Of a stretch of 64,000 nt of DNA, positions 40,420 through 50,929 are shown piece by piece. The stretch is from Spodoptera frugiperda (taxonomy: Eukaryota; Arthropoda; Insecta; Lepidoptera; Noctuidae), in the NCBI RefSeq assembly GCF_023101765.2, contig NC_064216.1, positions 7,071,545-7,135,544 on the forward strand. Direction: 5' to 3'. How positions within the stretch are numbered: the first letter of the stretch is position 1; each line of letters begins with the position of its first letter. The notes below the pieces were generated by a model that was not told the DNA's origin, made no database searches, and saw nothing but the letters and a program-made list of their open reading frames with translations. The translations under genes and the position numbers were made by a program.

Positions 40420-43400
40420 ATGATGCTGCATAAAAACGTAAGTAGAAAACACCTACATTTTAATCTTGAGAAGTTACAATTCTAATTGGGTGAATGTATA
40501 AATACATGTATGTGTATTATTAAAATTTATTTATTTAAATTCGTTGATTTCAGGGTTACTGGTCGCTGCTATGTCGGGGACGTAAGAAAAAAATAGTGGT
40601 TCTCACAGTGATTTTGGTACTTTTGTTAAATTGTTTCTTTTACGTTAGTTTAGAGCTCTATAATACTATTAGGAGAAAACAAAAAGAACCATGGTACAAC
40701 AGGTGAGTCGAAAATTATTATTATTCTACAGAAAATACTATTCTATTTGAAAAGGCACATAACATACCTGTGCCTCTGACTCCTCTGGTGTTGCAGAGCA
40801 GTGTTGATTGCTTACCATCAGGTGATCAGTCTGATCATTTGCCTCTTAATCCCTAAAAAGTAAATATATAAAATAATATTCCTTTATAAATATAAAAGTT
40901 TCTATTTATGATTGTTGTGTGAATAAAATTAAAGGCTTTCTTTTTATTGCAGTTTGCATTTTGATAAAAACTCCTATGTGGACGAAAGTGGAATGCGAGT
41001 TATAGTTGGACATTATGTAGGAGGTACAAATGGTGGCAATTTATCTGAAGGTAACAAAATTTTTAATATCTTATTTGTTATTATTTTGTTTTGTGAATAC
41101 TAATAAAAAAAAAAGAAGACTTCTGACAGCTGTGTTCCTATCTTAAAAAGTAGCCTATGTGGTATTCCAGACTATAATCTACCCCTGTTCCAGATTTCAT
41201 CACAATCCCTTTAGCCATTTTGATATGAGTTGAGTAACAAACATACCCACAAACTCACACATTTTCACATTTATAATACTAGTACCTAATTTATTTACTT
41301 AACTAAGTCCTAGAATAAATTAGTAAGAAAATAAAAAAGGTAATATAAAAAACTTAAAAAACCCGACTGCATTTCTTTATAATACTAGCAAACTCGGCGA
41401 ACTCCGTTTCGCCACCAATGATTTTCCCTGTTTTCCTGCTTTTTTCTTGATTTTTTCCTGAATTTTCTTTTCTATAAACCTCACGGAGCCCGAGACCTTT
41501 CCAACGAATGCTAAACCGTGCAAATCGGTTCGTGCATTCTGGAGTTATAGCGTCAGGAAGGAAAACCCGACTTATTTTTATATAATAGATGAAAATGAAA
41601 AAACCCTAAAACAAGAAAGTCATCATAAATTGAAGCAGTCGGGACCTACGTAGGTACAATTTATTCTTAATTTCCAAATGCAGGGTTTTAAGTGAATGTC
41701 AAAAAGTTGGTTTGGCTCCAACTCCAAATTACAATTTAAAATTATGCGGTTGACGGGGCCTGTCAATTATAGATGTTTGGTAAAGATCAGTGAATTACAC
41801 ACTAGGGTTGAAAAGCTTACATAATAAATTAGAAGGTTCTGTTAATCATTAATATCTATTTTGAAAATTAATATCTAATTTAAAATTGGTAAATTCAAAC
41901 CAGTAAGGTTTGAATTAATTAGAGCAATCAATGGGTATCTATAGAATTATTAACTGGCTTGAAACAGACAATATTATTAAATAGAATAGTATTTAAAAAT
42001 AAAACTTATAACGTACGACTGCACAGTTGGCGTGGTGACTGGGCAACTAGCGGTTTCGATTCCCGCACGGAGCAACTCGCACGGAGCAATTCCCGCACGG
42101 AGCAATTCCCGCACGGAGCAATTCCCGCACGGAGCAATTCCCGCACGGAGCAATTCCCGCACGACGCAATTCCCGCACGGCGCAATTCCCGCACAGTGCA
42201 ATTCCCGCACGGCGCAATTCCCGCACGGAGAAATTCCCGCACGGAACAATTCCCGCACGGCGCTGTTCCCGCACGGAGTTATTCCCGCACGGCGCTGTTC
42301 CCGCACGGAGTTATTCCCGCACGGAACAATTCCCGCACGGAGTTATTCCCGCACGGAGAAATTCCCGCACGGAGTAATTCCCGCACGGAGAAATTCCCGC
42401 ACGGAGTTATTCCCGCACGGAGTTATTCCCGCACGGAGTTATTCCCGCACGGCGCTGTTCCCGCACGGAGTTATTCCCGCACGGAGAAATTCCCGCACGG
42501 TGTAATTCCCGCACAATTACCGCACGGAACAATTCCCGCACGGAACAAATCTCGCACGGAGTAATTCCCGCACGGAGAAATCCCGCACGAAGATATTCCC
42601 GCACGGAGTTATTCCATTCCCGCACGGAGTTATTCCCGCACGGAGAAATTCTCGCACAGTGCAATTCCCGCACGGTGCAATTCCCGCACGGATCCGAAAC
42701 CCGACTGCTTCAATTTTACGATGACTTTCTTGTTTTAGGCTTATTTCATTTTCATATTATAAATAAAGAAACGCAGTCGGGTTTTAATTTTTTTATAATT
42801 GAATGGAATGATTCTTCTTTACTAAGTCAGGTTCTTTAAGGCAGATTGGCGATTGCAGACTAATGGTTTGTTCTTAAATCTTGTTTACCCAACAACACAT
42901 ATTTTTTAAATTAAGCCTGTTTTTAATAAATTATTTAATTTAGCATATTAAACTTTGCAAAATCTGAAAAGCATAGCAAGCCTAACTGCCAGACCACTAC
43001 ACCAGTATAAAACCAAATCAATAAAAAAAGTTACCAAGTTTTTAAATGAATAAAAAAATGCAATAATAGAATAACCTTGCACCCTTGCAAAATCTGATGT
43101 GTGATCTATTTATAATTCTAACACGGTGCTAATTCACAATGAAACTGTGAAACCTTGAATGTCCATGAGATACAAATCTTCACACTCATGTTGTTAATTC
43201 AACAGGAAATTGTAACAACCTAGTTTAGTAATAGTTACTGAGAATCGTGATTTTATAGTATTGGTATTGAATTTTTTTAAATGACTAACAGACCTTTTTT
43301 ATCTATCACACTAATATTATAAATGTGAAAGTTTTTTTGTTTGGATGTTTGTGCGTCAATTACGCTGTAACTACTGAATGGATTTTGATGAAATTTAGTA

Positions 43401-46400
43401 TACAGACAAGGTATAAGCTGACTTGCATGGTAGGATACTTTTATCCCATGGGAACGCTGGTGAAGCCATTCGCAGAAGCTATTTCTTACATAAATATAAA
43501 ATGAAGTTCCTTAAAAGTTACTGAATGGATTTTGATGTGGCTTATTGAGGCAGACAATTTTTCTGTGTAATATTTTCTTTAAGGAAAGTGTCAATTCGTT
43601 AGGATGAATTTACAGTATAATGTCTTTAAATAAATTTCATGATAACACTTAAAGAATTTAAATGAACAACATGTACCGAAATGGAGATTTGTTTTTATTT
43701 CTTTTACTACGACGCTGTAGTACAAAATATACAATCATGTTTGATTAATTTTGAATCAATTTTATTAGATATGCACAATTAATTTTTATGATTTAATTAA
43801 AATTAACTTCTCTTGCATTTCGTCACGGCAATTGCTCTTTAATCTGATAACTAAGAAGTATAAGCGGAATGTCTAAAAAATCACTTTCCTTTAACAATTT
43901 TTGCCATGCATTAAACAAATATGGTATTGCAATTTTAAATGTCTAGGTATTCAGTATTTTAATTGCCACGTCTGTAAAACTGGAAAATATTATATGCATG
44001 TTATGTTTTTACGCAAAGACTACTGAACTGCAATTTGTTGAAACTTGGCATAGCGGACGATTATATGTAGTCTAGAATAATGCGTAGACCGTTTTTATCC
44101 GGGTAATGCGGGAAAAGCTGCTAGTAGAAGGTCATGCTTAACACCAACACTGATTGGACTCTCATAAAACGACTGCACGGTTGGCGCAGTGGCTAGGCAA
44201 CCAGCTGCCACGTAATGTGTAGCGGGTTCGATTCCTGCACGGGACAACTTTTTATGTGATCCACAATTAGTTGTTTCGGGTCTGGGTGTCATGTATATGT
44301 GAACTTGTATGTTTGTAAACACACTCACGACACAGGAGAAAATCCTAGTGTAGGGCAAAGTTTAAAAAAAAATGGTTGCTACAGAATGCGCATAAAGCAG
44401 AGGGCTGTTATCTGTAGTACTTTGACTCCCTTAAACCAACCCGAGAATGATTTCTTAGGCATAAGGCAGAGAGTTCCTATCTACAGAGCTTAAACTACTT
44501 AAGTAAAATAATCCGTAAAACATGTTACTTTTCAGAAGTAATACATAAAAATAATTATGCGCCCGTACCGGGGGCTGGCGAATGGGGTCGACCAGTACAG
44601 TTGTCACAGCGCGAGCTCATCACTGCCCGGGAAATGTACTCCCTACACTCGTACAACATACTCGTCAGTGACAAAATATCTATCAATAGAAGTCTACCAG
44701 ATATGCGGAGTGATAAGTGAGTACTATTTCTTATCTATTTTTTTATGAGTGATTGGGCAAACGAGGAAACGGATCACATAATGAAAGCAATCAGCACCAT
44801 CCATGGACACCAGCAACACTAGAGGAGATAAGAGCGCGTTGCCTGGCTAAGGGTTTAGGGGGAAAGGGGATTGGCTGTTCTGTAATCTCACTCACACGAC
44901 GAAATATCGCGAAAGCAGAAGCATGATCCTCCCACATGAGAATTCTTGTCGGATTCCAATTCTATTTCTTTGATTCCTGGATTAAGTCACGTATTATCAT
45001 GACTGGTTTTTCGATATTCTCAGTTATAGTACTGCGTTTCTAATTACTTAACGAACGACCGTCATTGATGTTCGTATGACAACCGGGACCGAACGCTTTA
45101 ACGTGGCGTGTCGATATGAATGAGTAGTGTATAAGGCATTTGTGATTTTGTGTGACCAGTTTATTGTTTTGTAAAAGTACTTCAGTCTCTTTTGTGCCTT
45201 AAATTCGCAAAGGGAAGTGGAAAATACTGATTTATTTGGTTGTGGGATCCAAGACAGTTATTCATGTCCCTGGGACGCACCGGACTTCAGTGTTCCGGTG
45301 TTTTCATGGTTGTATCTATTGTAGATCCTGGCATACAGAAGTTGCAGCGGTTTTGGGAGCCTGTGGCGGACTTCAGCGTCTTACTCACACGGCGGAATAC
45401 AACGTAGTCGTTGTTTCACGCTGTTTTTTATGACCGTGCTAAAATTTCTGTCAATCATAAAACATGTTACGTTTAAAACAAGTAAAATTTTTTTACTAAT
45501 TCTGTGTATTGGTTGCACTTAAAAATTTTCTAGTTCTTATTGCAGTAACCTTACACAAAACTTCATTATTGAGTGATTTATGCAAGGTTGTCTATAACGC
45601 ACCGAAACTATCGTTGTAATTAACGAGGATGCAAAGATAAGGAGATTGTTTGCTGTTCGTAGATCCAAGTGAGATAGAAATAAATGCTATTTGGTAAGTA
45701 TTCTGTTAATAGCAGATACAGAAGTTGAATGTTAGTGACAAAAAATGGTCCTAAAAGAAGTCCTATAGGTACACCTATGTCTTAGAAGAATATCTCTTTG
45801 TTTTCTTCCTTATGTCTTTGCCGCAATTTGATGTTATAATTTAATAAAGTTACTGCAGTATAAGACGTCCGCCACAAGGTGGACAAAACTACTTGATGAA
45901 GGTCACAGGGTCCCGTTGGTTACAGTATGCTTCTTTGGGCTGATCTGAAAGCCATTAGATGTGGCCATGTTTATAGACCTCTTGTTAATGGCATTATGAC
46001 TATGATAAAAGTCAGTACTCTGTATTATTATTATTTATTTTTAACCGTGGTCGTCGTGGTCACTGCAGGGGAACGACCTCCCTACCTACCACTCCTTCAG
46101 AATAATTGAAATAAATGCTTTACCTTTAACTCTTTCAGATGTAAAGAAGTGCAGTTTGACCTGGACAACCTGCCTACAGCGACGGTGATCATCGTGTTCC
46201 ACAATGAAGCGTGGTCTACTCTCATGCGGACCGTCATGTCGGTGCTGATACGGTCACCTGCTCAACTATTGCAACAAGTAGGTATTATAATGAATCTCTT
46301 TTTCTCCCTAAATCTAGGGATAATAATATAAACTATTATTTCGCTTAAATTATCCCTATTAATAGTGAAATAAAATTTAAAGTGAAACAAGCCGTGTGGT

Positions 46401-48207
46401 GTCAGCAGTTTTCACAGTTTCCTCAACTTAAGGTGCCAACTACAAATTTACAAATGCCGTACTTAGCGCTATAAAAAGCATTGGACCTGACTGACTGCCT
46501 GCTTGATTCGGACAACACCTTAAATGTACAGCTAAAGCCGGGCTTTGTCTTCCTTTGGGTGTCGTATAAGTCGACGAAACTAAGAAGTAGTTAGTGCCAT
46601 TACAGATTTCACGATATCCTCAACAAGCACAATAACCATTTAAAAACGTTTATTACAGATAATTCTAGTGGACGATGCGAGCGATAGGAAATATCTTTTC
46701 GAGGAGTTGGACGAAGCTGTGGCGAAGTTGGACAAAGTGAAGATATTACGGAACCCAGAGAGGAAAGGGTTGGTAGGGGCGCGGCTGATGGGAGCGAGGC
46801 AGGCTACTGGAGACGTACTTGTCTTCCTTGATGCGCACTGTGAGGTGAGACAAGACTACTATACTATATTAATTATAGTTGGCTAAATATTTTTATGTAT
46901 ATTCTAAAACTCCGATCAGCCACCGAGAGACGCTCTTAAACAGCTGGTTGGATCCAGACCCTATGAATTCTCTGTGATTTAACTGCGATCCTCAAACCGC
47001 TTGCTAAGATTGGGGATAGATTTAATATGATTCCCAATTTTAGCCATAAGGACCATGAATAAGCCGTGGCCGTGTTTTCGTGTTTGAGAAAAAATATTGG
47101 TATCTGAATCTGACATTTTAAATTCTTAATCCTATTAGCATAACATAACAAAATCCAAATTTGTTATTCCAGGTCACAATAGGATGGCTGGAACCATTGC
47201 TAGACCGCGCAGGGAGCGACGACGTCTTCATATGTCCTCATATAGACCTGTTGTCTGAAGACACCTTATCATACGTGAAGAGTATAGACGCTCATTGGGG
47301 AGCATTCAGCTGGAGACTGCACTTCCGATGGCTAGTACCTAGCGGCGAAGTGCTTAAAAAGAAGTCAGAAAACCCTTCAAAGCCGTATCCCACCCCAGCT
47401 ATGGCTGGCGGTCTTTTTGCAGTAAGGAAAAGTCTTTTCTGGCGTCTCGGAGGTTATGACGAAGGTATGGTCATTTGGGGAGCAGAAAACTTAGAACTAT
47501 CTTGGCGAGCCTGGCAGTGTGGAGCCAGGGTAGAAATAACATCGTGCTCTCGTGTTGGACACATATTCAGAAGACATAGTCCCTACAAATACCCTGGAGG
47601 AGTAACAAAAGTCCTCTATGCAAACTTAGCTCGAGCTGCCGTAGTCTGGATGGACGAGTGGGCAGATTTCTACTTCAAATTCAACCCAGAAGTAGCTTCA
47701 TACCGCGACCAACAATCAGTCGCAAATAGAATAGAACTGAGAAAGAATTTAAGTTGCAAATCCTTTGGGTGGTACCTAAACAATGTTTGGCCTCAACACT
47801 TTTTCCCGACCGATGAAAGATGGTTCGGGAGGATAAAGAATGATAAAGGAGCTTGTATAGGGGTTACTATTGGGACAGTTGGGTTGGGAATACCAGCGGT
47901 TGGGATAGATTGTAGCAAACAAGCTGAGTTTGAAAGCTTAGTCGTTTTCACTCCTGAAGGTAAGTTAATGGTGGACGAAGGGTTGTGCCTACAGCAAGGG
48001 AACGGGCGAGCTCTTTGGAAGAGTTGCTCTGACAGCAGTAAACAGATTTGGGAGCAGAAAGGTCCGAGATTAAAAACTCAGGATGGCCAGTGTCTCACAT
48101 TAGTGGTGACCAAAAACATGCACGGTATCGGTGACCCCTTAACATCAAAGCGATGTCTCACAGACGATAAACAAATATGGCATTTTGAACGCGTGCCTTG
48201 GCGTTAA
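40420..48207 (+). CDS. Polypeptide N-acetylgalactosaminyltransferase (pgant/GALNT family)
   Basis: Golgi type II membrane enzyme that starts mucin-type O-glycosylation by moving GalNAc from UDP-GalNAc to Ser/Thr. Exons 40420-40437, 40554-40702, 40953-41050, 44536-44716, 46139-46277, 46659-46844 and 47173-48207 give 601 residues. A basic patch (GRKKK) precedes one membrane helix (about 20-42). The GT-A domain has LPTATVIIVFHNEAWSTL, ILVDDASD (197-204), the metal-binding DAH (253-255, FLDAHCE), GGLFAVRK, WGAENLELSWRAWQCG (359-374) and SRVGH with His387. The C-terminal ricin-type lectin domain is unusual: its three expected CLD motifs read CIG (485), CLQ (529) and CLT (564), and only two QxW-like sites (KQIW 547-550 and 590-593) remain. 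The last exon alone encodes 344 residues. The 18-nt first exon (MMLHKN) rests on a start codon, a GTAAGT donor and phase. Subfamily not assigned. Confidence 0.95.
40752..40860 (-). repeat. Dispersed lepidopteran repeat fragment (CACCTGATGG family), copy 3
   Basis: CTCCTCTGGTGTTGCAGAGC, GATTGCTTACCATCAGGTGA and TCATTTGCCTC form the reverse-orientation version of the 12738-12810 repeat, in intron 2 of the GalNAc-transferase gene. Confidence 0.7.
41105..41285 (+). repeat. RTE-like non-LTR 3'-end fragment
   Basis: AAAAGTAGCCTATGTGGTAT, CAGACTATAATCTACCCCTG, CAGATTTCATCACAATCCCT and CACATTTATAATACTAGTA form a block I recognise as typical of 3' ends of abundant lepidopteran non-LTR elements. No coding part is left. 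It starts the repeat-filled third intron of the GalNAc-transferase gene. Confidence 0.6.
41362..41643. mobile_element. MITE with CCCGACTGC/GCAGTCGGG ends, copy A (282 bp)
   Basis: Ends are CCCGACTGC (41362-41370) and GCAGTCGGG (41635-41643), with A-rich left flank. The interior is non-coding and includes CCTCACGGAGCCCGAGACC and GCATTCTGGAGTTATAGCG. The right-hand 55 bp recur, inverted, as most of the 82-bp copy at 42700-42781, showing both belong to one family. Confidence 0.75.
42015..42058 (+). repeat. tRNA-derived SINE, copy 4: 5' head only, broken at the B box
   Basis: CGACTGCACAGTTGGCGTGG and TGACTGGGCAACTAG match the SINE head. About 20 bp are missing before a B-box-like GGTTTCGATTCCCGCACGG. 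The SINE body never follows; the sequence passes directly into the 16-bp tandem array. Confidence 0.85.
42059..42691 (+). repeat. 16-bp minisatellite, about 39 copies, derived from a SINE B box
   Basis: Basic unit ATTCCCGCACGGAGCA. TTCCCGCACGG is nearly constant while the linker varies: AGCAA, CGCAA, AGAAA, AACAA, AGTTA, AGTAA, CGCTG and others. A two-unit pattern, CGCTG then AGTTA, recurs near 42262 and 42294 and again near 42452, so blocks larger than one unit were duplicated. The unit is identical to the SINE sequence around and just after its B box (GATTCCCGCACGGAGCAA, 12151-12168). Because 16 is not a multiple of 3 and the unit has no stop in any frame, long open frames exist on both strands; they are by-products. 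Confidence 0.95.
42700..42781. mobile_element. MITE with CCCGACTGC/GCAGTCGGG ends, copy B (82 bp, internally deleted)
   Basis: Starts CCCGACTGCTTCAATTTTAC and ends AAGAAACGCAGTCGGG. In reverse complement it carries the two ends of copy A with the centre removed. It abuts the minisatellite with only GATCCGAAA between. Confidence 0.8.
43305..43480 (+). repeat. Dispersed repeat (RTE/Helitron-like style) in GalNAc-transferase intron 3
   Basis: CACTAATATTATAAATGTGA, TTTGGATGTTTGTGCGTCAA, TACTGAATGGATTTTGATGA and GGATACTTTTATCCCATGGG form a block that I recognise as a common lepidopteran dispersed repeat. A related piece, with TACTGAACTGCAATTTGTTG and GCTGCTAGT, lies at 43980-44120. No coding content. 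Confidence 0.55.
44170..44374 (+). repeat. tRNA-derived SINE, copy 3
   Basis: CGACTGCACGGTTGGCGCAG with A box TGGCGCAGTGGC (44182-44193) and B box GGTTCGATTCC (44225-44235), then the standard body and an A9 tail. It is the third full-length copy and lies 161 bp before exon 4 of the GalNAc-transferase. Confidence 0.9.
44741..44880 (+). repeat. Dispersed lepidopteran repeat fragment (CACCTGATGG family), copy 4
   Basis: GGGCAAACGAGGAAACGGAT, AAAGCAATCAGCACCATCCA, TGGACACCAGCAACACTAGA and GCGTTGCCTGG. This is the longest copy of the family in the window. It follows GalNAc-transferase exon 4 by about 25 bp. Confidence 0.7.
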
Positions 48208-48513
48208 TGTTGTGATAAAACTAGGTAGTACAAATTAGTTAAACGTTAAGCAATAATTTACAAAATTTAGCAACAGATTAAGGTTTTAAGGTCGCAAATC
48301 CTAGTACGTATTCCAAAATAAGATTTTAGTAAGTACTTAATATGATTTGAGTCTGATTTGGGATCTTATGAGTTAGATCGTTGTACAATACTGTGTTTAG
48401 TGCAGGCATTTAGTAACATAGCACATGTGATTTGTTTAATTAATTTTTATAAAATTAATTTACTAGTTTGTAGGCGACATGGTGACCATAAGTTGTGATT
48501 TTTGACATTATTA

Positions 48514-48664
48514 GGGTCGGTTCACATCTGACGTAAAATACGTCGAGCGTATCATCGATGGTACTGACGTATCATCGGTTGAGTGTGAACGGTCAATTGT
48601 GTTTCTATACATTTGTCTGTTCTGGCGTTACGCGACGTATGTTCCGTCAGATATGAACTGACTC
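48514..48664. mobile_element. MITE with TTA target duplication (PIF/Harbinger-like size and site)
   Basis: 151 bp with imperfect 20-bp inverted ends, GGGTCGGTTCACATCTGACG and CGTCAGATATGAACTGACTC, flanked by TTA on both sides (48511-48513, 48665-48667). A 3-bp TTA duplication with G-rich ends suits PIF/Harbinger-type MITEs. It sits in or just past the GalNAc-transferase 3' UTR. Confidence 0.75.
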
Positions 48665-49674
48665 TTAACATTATTTTTTACATTTACAGTTTTAAGTTAC
48701 TATAAAATAGTTTTGAAAGAAAATGACGCACGGAGTTGCTTTATTATAACATTCCACCATATTTTTTTACTATACATACAACATTTTAACCTACTTAATT
48801 TTTATATTATTATTTTTTATTTATTTGACTGCTATACACTGTCTTCCTTTTGTGAATACCTATGCTTTATATAATTGTAAAATCGATCTTAATTACTAGA
48901 TTTTAAGGATGTTATTTATATCGAAATTTTACAGATCTGATTTTATTTGTAATTTCTAGTTGTATTTTTGATCTCTCAAAATCTGAAAATAGACATCAGT
49001 AAGTTTCCGTACTTATTCCTTGCATTTAAGTTTTTTAGTACTTCATGCACATGAGTATGTACATTAGGTGGGCTTAATGCCGTAGGCATTCTCTACCAGC
49101 AAACTATTATTTTAGTTTTTCTAATATAATTTTAGTTATCATGGAAAAAAGATCTTTATTGTTATTGACAGTTAGGGCTATATTTCACCGGTACACCGTT
49201 AAATTCAATTCTGGGCGATTCTTTTTCACAGTCCTGAATGTTTTTATAGTCCTTTACGCCAAAATAGTCGCATCTGCGCAGGCGTATGTAATTTTATTTT
49301 TATTAGGTTTTGAATTTATCGCTTTTGACGTCCTATTTTAACTTTTATTTTTCGACTCATATAAATATTTCTTCTAGTCTTATGCTTTTATTATTAAATT
49401 AGAAATTTCCTATATATTTTGTTAAAATTTATAACTAATTATGTTAGTTAGTATTTATATTTTGCCAATTTCTTTTATTTAGATTTCGGTTTAATGAAAA
49501 AAAAAAATCATTCCATTCAAATAAGATTATTGCGTGTTACGAAGGTTTCAATCAATAAAAAATTAACATCGTGGCACTGTTATAAGCTGCGGATGAATCA
49601 TGATTGTTCTTTTGTATAAAAACAGATTAAAATATAAACTTAGACAGCGTTGTCTGAAACCGGGGACGATCCTT

Positions 49675-49962
49675 CTATTTTTACGAGTTTGTTTAACGTT
49701 TAATGAGATAGAAATGAGACCACGTTTGGCATTTGGCACCCTTACTTTGGCATTCAGTACCGCATTCGACGCTCTGATTGGTTAGATCATTCGCACCGAC
49801 CAATCAGAACGCTCTCGATTCGATTTCTTTAAACGTACATAGCAAACTGGTACTAAGGGCACTTGTACTGACTGGCCGGTTCCTTTGAACCAATCAAAGT
49901 GCCGAACGCGCTCCCGTTTCGATTTCGTTCAACGTAAAACGAACTTGTACTAAGCCCACAGA
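49675..49962. mobile_element. Palindromic CCAAT-containing MITE family, copy 1 (two nested or tandem units)
   Basis: CGAGTTTGTTTAACGTTTAA ... ATCGATTTCTTTAAACG-type arms and the right end AACGTAAAACGAACTTGTAC then TAAGCCC match the element at 54105-54262. CTCTGATTGG and CCAATCAGAACGCTCTC form the central hairpin, and CCAATCAAAGTGCCGAACGC belongs to a second unit. Arms are diverged, so the boundaries are approximate. Confidence 0.6.
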
Positions 49963-50929
49963 AAGGGTTTTTAAAGGACCCTTTAAAAAGTATTACTAAA
50001 AAAAATATAGAATAAGTAAACCCACTGCCTCCCTCCTTTAAGGAATTACACTTACGTATACAATGTAATTGTCCATATTATTATGTATTAAGCTAGCACC
50101 GTCGGATGTAAGTCATCAGTGAAATAGGCTTTGGGTCCTCCATATCAAGTCTCAAATATACCTTGTGATGTTTATCATACATAGTTAAATAAGAGCTTTT
50201 TAAGTCTGTAAAGTACTTGGCTATTTTTCAACAATATGGTGCTTTTGTAAAATATACTGAAAGGTTAAAAATATTTACTATCTACACTTGGGAGCAAAGA
50301 AACGGAGCCACTACCCTTTTTTATTTCATTTAAAAGCACACTTTATAACTTTAAAAAAATATTCGTTTAAAATATTCAAAAATAATCTCATTTTAAAGAT
50401 AATTAAATTGCATTTCATACGACATACATCTTTTTAATTTCTTGAAGAAGAAATACTAGTGGCTTCGTTTCTTTGCTTCCAAGTGTATAACCGTATTATT
50501 CATAAAAAGTAAACCTGTACTAAGTATCTGTTTAAATTCTTAATGCGTCTAAAAATCGTAGTATTTCGGCAATACCCGACTATTTTCAAACTAGATAAGG
50601 GCCCATAAATAATTTGAAACTAGTCGATCTATTCCCAAATATATAGATGGTGGAAATATTTGATTTCAGACTACAAATTTATTACTTTTTATGAATGAAA
50701 TGGTGACCATACAAAAACGAGACACATCATCACAAATAAAAATTAAAACAACGTTATTTCAAATGTTTTAATTTGTACAAAAATGTTTTCGATTTACAAA
50801 AAAATACTAAGTATTACAATTATTATTACTAATATAAAATGTACAATAAAATTAAATGTATAAAAATAAAATTATTTGAGAATTCTATGTCATTAAATTA
50901 ACTGTTTACTAAGATTTGTTTTATTGTGT

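Larger units (their letters stand above)
48208..50929. other. Tail-to-tail interval between the GalNAc-transferase and Ly6-type genes
   Basis: Holds the 3' UTRs of both genes and two MITEs (48514-48664; 49675-49962). An AATAAA on the plus strand is at 49554-49559. On the minus strand AATAAA occurs at 50925-50920 (too close to the stop) and near 50687. The rest is AT-rich with no supported gene. Confidence 0.5.

Noticed and set aside
41959..42673. Long open frames on both strands with 16-residue repeats (for example a 201-codon plus-strand frame)
   Set aside because: They are by-products of a 16-bp tandem repeat that has no stop codon in any frame. There is no start context, splice support or recognisable protein.
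42059..42691. CRISPR-like regular repeats
   Set aside because: The unit is 16 bp head to tail with no unique spacers, in a eukaryotic intron; it is a minisatellite.
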